Origin: Silurus meridionalis
Taxonomy: Eukaryota; Chordata; Actinopteri; Siluriformes; Siluridae
Reading direction: 5' to 3'
Length of the DNA stretch: 64,000 bases
Assembly (NCBI RefSeq): GCF_014805685.1
Contig: NC_060885.1
Span: forward strand, 21,298,632 to 21,362,631
Shown: positions 61,631 to 64,000 of the stretch, one piece after another
How positions within the stretch are numbered: the first letter of the stretch is position 1
How the letters are laid out: each line of letters opens with the position of its first letter
The notes under the pieces: generated by a model
What the model was told of the DNA's origin: nothing
The model's input: only the letters and a program-made list of their open reading frames with translations
Databases searched by the model: none
Position numbers and translations under genes: made by a program

Positions 61631-62203
61631 AGCCTACCCAGTGTGAGGGGAACGTGTGTTTTCTTTAGAGAGATAAGTGTGTTTGTGTTAGCCCAGCAAA
61701 AGACATGTTTCCGAGCAGAACAAGGGCGTGTGTGTGTGTGTTTTTTTGTGTGTGTGTCTGTGTGTGAGTGTGTGTATGAGAGAGTGAAAGTGAACATTTA
61801 CAGTGAATCGACCAGTGTAAACCTGCATTAGACACATAAACAGAAATCATTTAGGGTTTTTTTTGCCGTGCAGGCAATTATCACCTTGTTTTTCACATCA
61901 CAGCACACTAAAGCAATTTCCACATCAGCAGATCTGTAATGCGGATGTTCTCGAACTCAGTGCTAAAAATTTACTAGTTCAGACTCTTTCTGCATTTCTG
62001 GCATTTCGGTCGGAGATTTTACCTCGTAAAAAAAAATTATGAGTGCTTGTTATTTGGGGTCATTTCGCTTTCTTGTATCATTGAATGCAGTGAATATTTA
62101 ATCTGAATTTTCTGTTTTTTTTTTCTTTTAGGTAGCAAGTGGACAAGGGACACTTGTCTGTGTGTGTGTGTGTGTGTGTGTGTGGCAGCACTCCGTTGAC
62201 ATC

Positions 62204-62230
62204 ATGTGCAGGACTGTGGAAGATGTGTGA
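62204..62230 (+). promoter_or_regulatory. Short upstream ORF overlapping the first ATG
   Basis: ATG at 62,204 opens a frame of eight codons plus TGA (62,228-62,230), in a different frame from the main start at 62,223 and overlapping it. Such overlap usually lowers use of the first main start and favours leaky scanning or reinitiation at the later ATG pair (62,277 and 62,280). An effect on translation is inference. Confidence 0.5.
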
Positions 62231-62361
62231 GTGTGTCCGTGGCGAGAAGCCTGGGTCGCAACGGCCCCTGGCAGGCATGATGGCACTCTGCCTTCTCCTC
62301 TACCTCTTCACCATCGTCCAATCAGTGCACAGCGCTCATCTGCCCTTGGTACAGCCCACAG
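62223..62361 (+). CDS. Signal-peptide-bearing N-terminus of an unidentified secreted/membrane protein (first coding exon)
   Basis: From the ATG at 62,223 the frame gives 46 codons up to the splice donor. The first 18 residues are charged and polar ('MCECVRGEKPGSQRPLAG'), followed by 'MMALCLLLYLFTIVQSVHSA', which has the short n-region, leucine-rich hydrophobic core and small-residue end (S-x-A type) of a signal peptide. 'HLPLVQPT' then begins the mature part. The start could be 62,223 (A at -3), 62,277, or 62,280 (A at -3 and G at +4, the best context). If the later start is used, the protein begins directly with the signal peptide. The frame would be closed by a stop at 62,463-62,465 if unspliced. 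The remaining exons lie beyond the window. The product would enter the secretory pathway. I do not recognise the gene. Read-through without splicing would give a short orphan peptide, which I consider less likely. Confidence 0.55.
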
Positions 62362-62934
62362 GTCAGACTACACCCCTTATCTCCCATGTCATCTTTCCTC
62401 ACTTTTTCCCCCACTTGATTCGTTCCCATGATCAACCATTCCACCTGAAAAATACCTTTTTGTAGGAGCTCCAAAATGCTGCAACAAAATCTGGAAGCAA
62501 GAAATTCTCATGTCAGGTGCCTGAGGGCTTTTCTTTTCAATAACAGCTCAAATAATGTTGAAAACAATTATTATGAGGTAATTACCGATCAAACAATACA
62601 AGCGCTTATAAACTTCTCTGTTAGCAGCTCCGCTCTCAATACAAACACATCAGTCATCGTTCCTGTGTCTCGAATGAACAATGCATACGCTGGAGAGTTT
62701 GATTCGAATGCAAGATATGTTCACCTGAAGTACATTTGGGGAAATAATCACAGTTATTATATTTATGCTGTTTATTAAACACAAACCTGCTGAAATGTGT
62801 TAAAAGGGCCACGAACAGGAAAGAAGAACATCTGTGTTTCAGGTTTTCTAATGAAAGGCTAACCTGATGTGCTGGTTATTATATGATAATAATATATCCT
62901 TTGAAAAAGTGGTTTTGACATGATATTTTATCAT
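62362..62934. other. Putative second intron, 5' part
   Basis: It begins with the donor and is otherwise unique. A 100-codon ORF at 62,476-62,778 (asparagine- and serine-rich) has no acceptor of quality in front of it and no domain, so it is not called. Confidence 0.4.
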
Positions 62935-63388
62935 AGTATTTGGACAAAAGTTTGTTGACACCTGAGCATGAGATTTGTATGTGCTTTTTGAACAGCACAT
63001 TTAGTCCCCATTTGCTGTTATAATAACCTCCACTCTTCTAAAATGATGTTTTACTAGACTTTGGAGTGTGGTTGTAGGAATTTGTGCTTCTTCAGTCACA
63101 AGGGTGTTAATAAAGACAGGTACTGATCAGTCAGCATTCCGATTCATCGCAAAGGTGTTTAGTACAGTTTAGGCCAACGAAGTTCTTCCACTCGAGTTCC
63201 ATGCTAGAACAGGTTTGGGTCTCCAGGCTCACACAGGTGAATGGAAATTTTTATGCTACCACATCCAAAGACATACTACAAAATTGGGTGTCGTGAAGGT
63301 TGTGGTAACAGTTTGGGAAAGAACCAAATATGGCTGGAAATGCCTGGTGTCCCAATACCCTTTTGTCTGTGTGTAGTGTGTTTTGTTA
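62935..63388 (-). mobile_element. Tc1-type MITE, nearly full length
   Basis: It runs from 'atttggacaaaagtttgttg' to 'ccaatacccttttgtctgtg', with 'gtatgtgctttttgaacagc', 'attccgattcatcgcaaagg', 'ccatgctagaacaggtttgg' and 'aacagtttgggaaagaacca' in between. The two ends are roughly complementary. No open transposase frame remains. It lies in the putative intron after the signal-peptide exon. Confidence 0.75.
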
Positions 63389-63457
63389 TTACCAAGGGTT
63401 AAACTGTGACTAAATGCATACAAGATTTAAAGTCGAACTTTTGTCACTTAACATTTT

Positions 63458-63460
<3 letters not shown>

Positions 63461-63546
<86 letters not shown>

Positions 63547-63547
63547 A
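63461..63547. repeat. Compound (GT)n(TATG)n microsatellite
   Basis: About 70 bases of GT run into four to five TATG units. Confidence 0.95.
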
Positions 63548-63675
63548 CACAAGCAGACTGGGCAGTTTTAATAAGAGCATGTTATTATATGTTAGCTGTT
63601 ATTGTGTAAGCACTGCCTGTCTGAGCTAGTGATTTATTATACAATCGCAAGCCTGATGGAGTGTTTGCTACGGAA

Positions 63676-63678
<3 letters not shown>

Positions 63679-63727
<49 letters not shown>
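63679..63727. repeat. (GT)n microsatellite
   Basis: About 48 bases of GT. Confidence 0.95.
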
Positions 63728-63728
<1 letters not shown>

Positions 63729-64000
63729 TGGGGGTGCATGTGTTCTCATATCAAAATCTAATCCCAGTAACCATTATGGACTTAAGTTTTAGACCCAAGT
63801 GTGAGCAAATACTAAAAAATGTCTGTTCTTGTTTGGGCCTTTTAGTTCTTCGTTATGGTTTTGATATTTTTGTTGGATGAATTCCACTTCGAAGATGTCT
63901 TGCAATAATGTACATGCCTATAAAAAATAAGACAAGAAATGAATTGCTGACTCAACGCAATCTTTGTGTGTGTGTTTGTGTGTGTGTGTTCTAAGTTATT
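63728..64000. other. Putative intron, no gene seen
   Basis: Unique sequence to the window edge, with a short GT run near 63,966-63,990. Confidence 0.4.

Larger units (their letters stand above)
62132..62361 (+). other. Exon with 5' UTR and first coding segment
   Basis: The acceptor 'ttttttttttcttttag' ends at 62,131 after a long pyrimidine tract. The donor is 'cccacag|gtcaga' with GT at 62,362-62,363. Between them lie 91 bases of leader, including a (GT)n run at 62,157-62,183 and an in-frame stop at 62,133-62,135 that closes the coding frame upstream, then the start codons. The exon ends one base into a codon (phase 1), common for signal-peptide exons of secreted and membrane proteins with modular domains. 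Confidence 0.6.

Noticed and set aside
62139..62222. Upstream extension of the signal-peptide frame through the GT repeat
   Set aside because: It has no ATG (the first codon would be GTG) and an in-frame stop lies at 62,133, so the true start is at or after 62,223.
62476..62778. Asparagine-rich 100-codon ORF after the signal-peptide exon
   Set aside because: No good acceptor in front and no domain; probably intronic chance ORF.

Overview
The window reads as vertebrate, most likely teleost fish, nuclear DNA. There are no prokaryotic-style gene runs. It is AT-rich and very dense in microsatellites (CA/GT, AG/CT, AT, GATA and CTGT arrays, often compound). Degenerate copies of element families known from fish genomes are scattered through it: Tc1/mariner-like MITEs, a larger Tc1/IS630-related transposon, hAT-like elements, tRNA-like SINEs and LINE 3' ends. 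The order of fish cannot be settled from sequence alone. Nearly all open reading frames are microsatellite translations or chance.

Regions. 1-8 kb: AT-rich non-coding DNA with SINE-like repeats and one decayed transposon (4.2-5.35 kb, transposase remnant on the minus strand). 8-9.4 kb: a purine-rich block with three closely spaced inverted CCAAT boxes, then a candidate conserved non-coding element. 11.7-14.4 kb: a 1.7-kb inverted repeat carrying a broken hAT-type transposase fragment, a microsatellite cluster, and a Tc1-like MITE whose terminus is repeated inside TA arrays. 15.3-20.1 kb: a cluster of microsatellites and tRNA-like SINE copies. 20.8-31 kb: mostly unique DNA with a few elements. 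31.2-32.6 kb: a LINE 3' end inserted into a Tc1-type MITE, with a possible target-site duplication. 34.5-48.5 kb: microsatellites, MITEs, a large hAT-like element, and a tandem composite repeat at 47.4-48.5 kb. 49-56 kb: mostly unique DNA.

The only part that looks like a cellular gene is at the right end, on the plus strand. A GC- and CpG-rich segment (about 57.1-57.6 kb) fits a non-coding first exon and promoter. About 4.5 kb downstream, an exon with a good acceptor and donor (62,132-62,361) holds a start codon and a signal-peptide-like sequence, and ends at a phase-1 splice site. This suggests the 5' end of a secreted or type I membrane protein gene that continues past the window. I do not recognise which gene. 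The first-exon link is inference.

I found no clear new biological system. The best points for a second look are the transposase-bearing inverted repeat, the repeated transposon tips, the palindrome beside the putative promoter, the overlapping upstream ORF in the signal-peptide exon, and the nested insertion.
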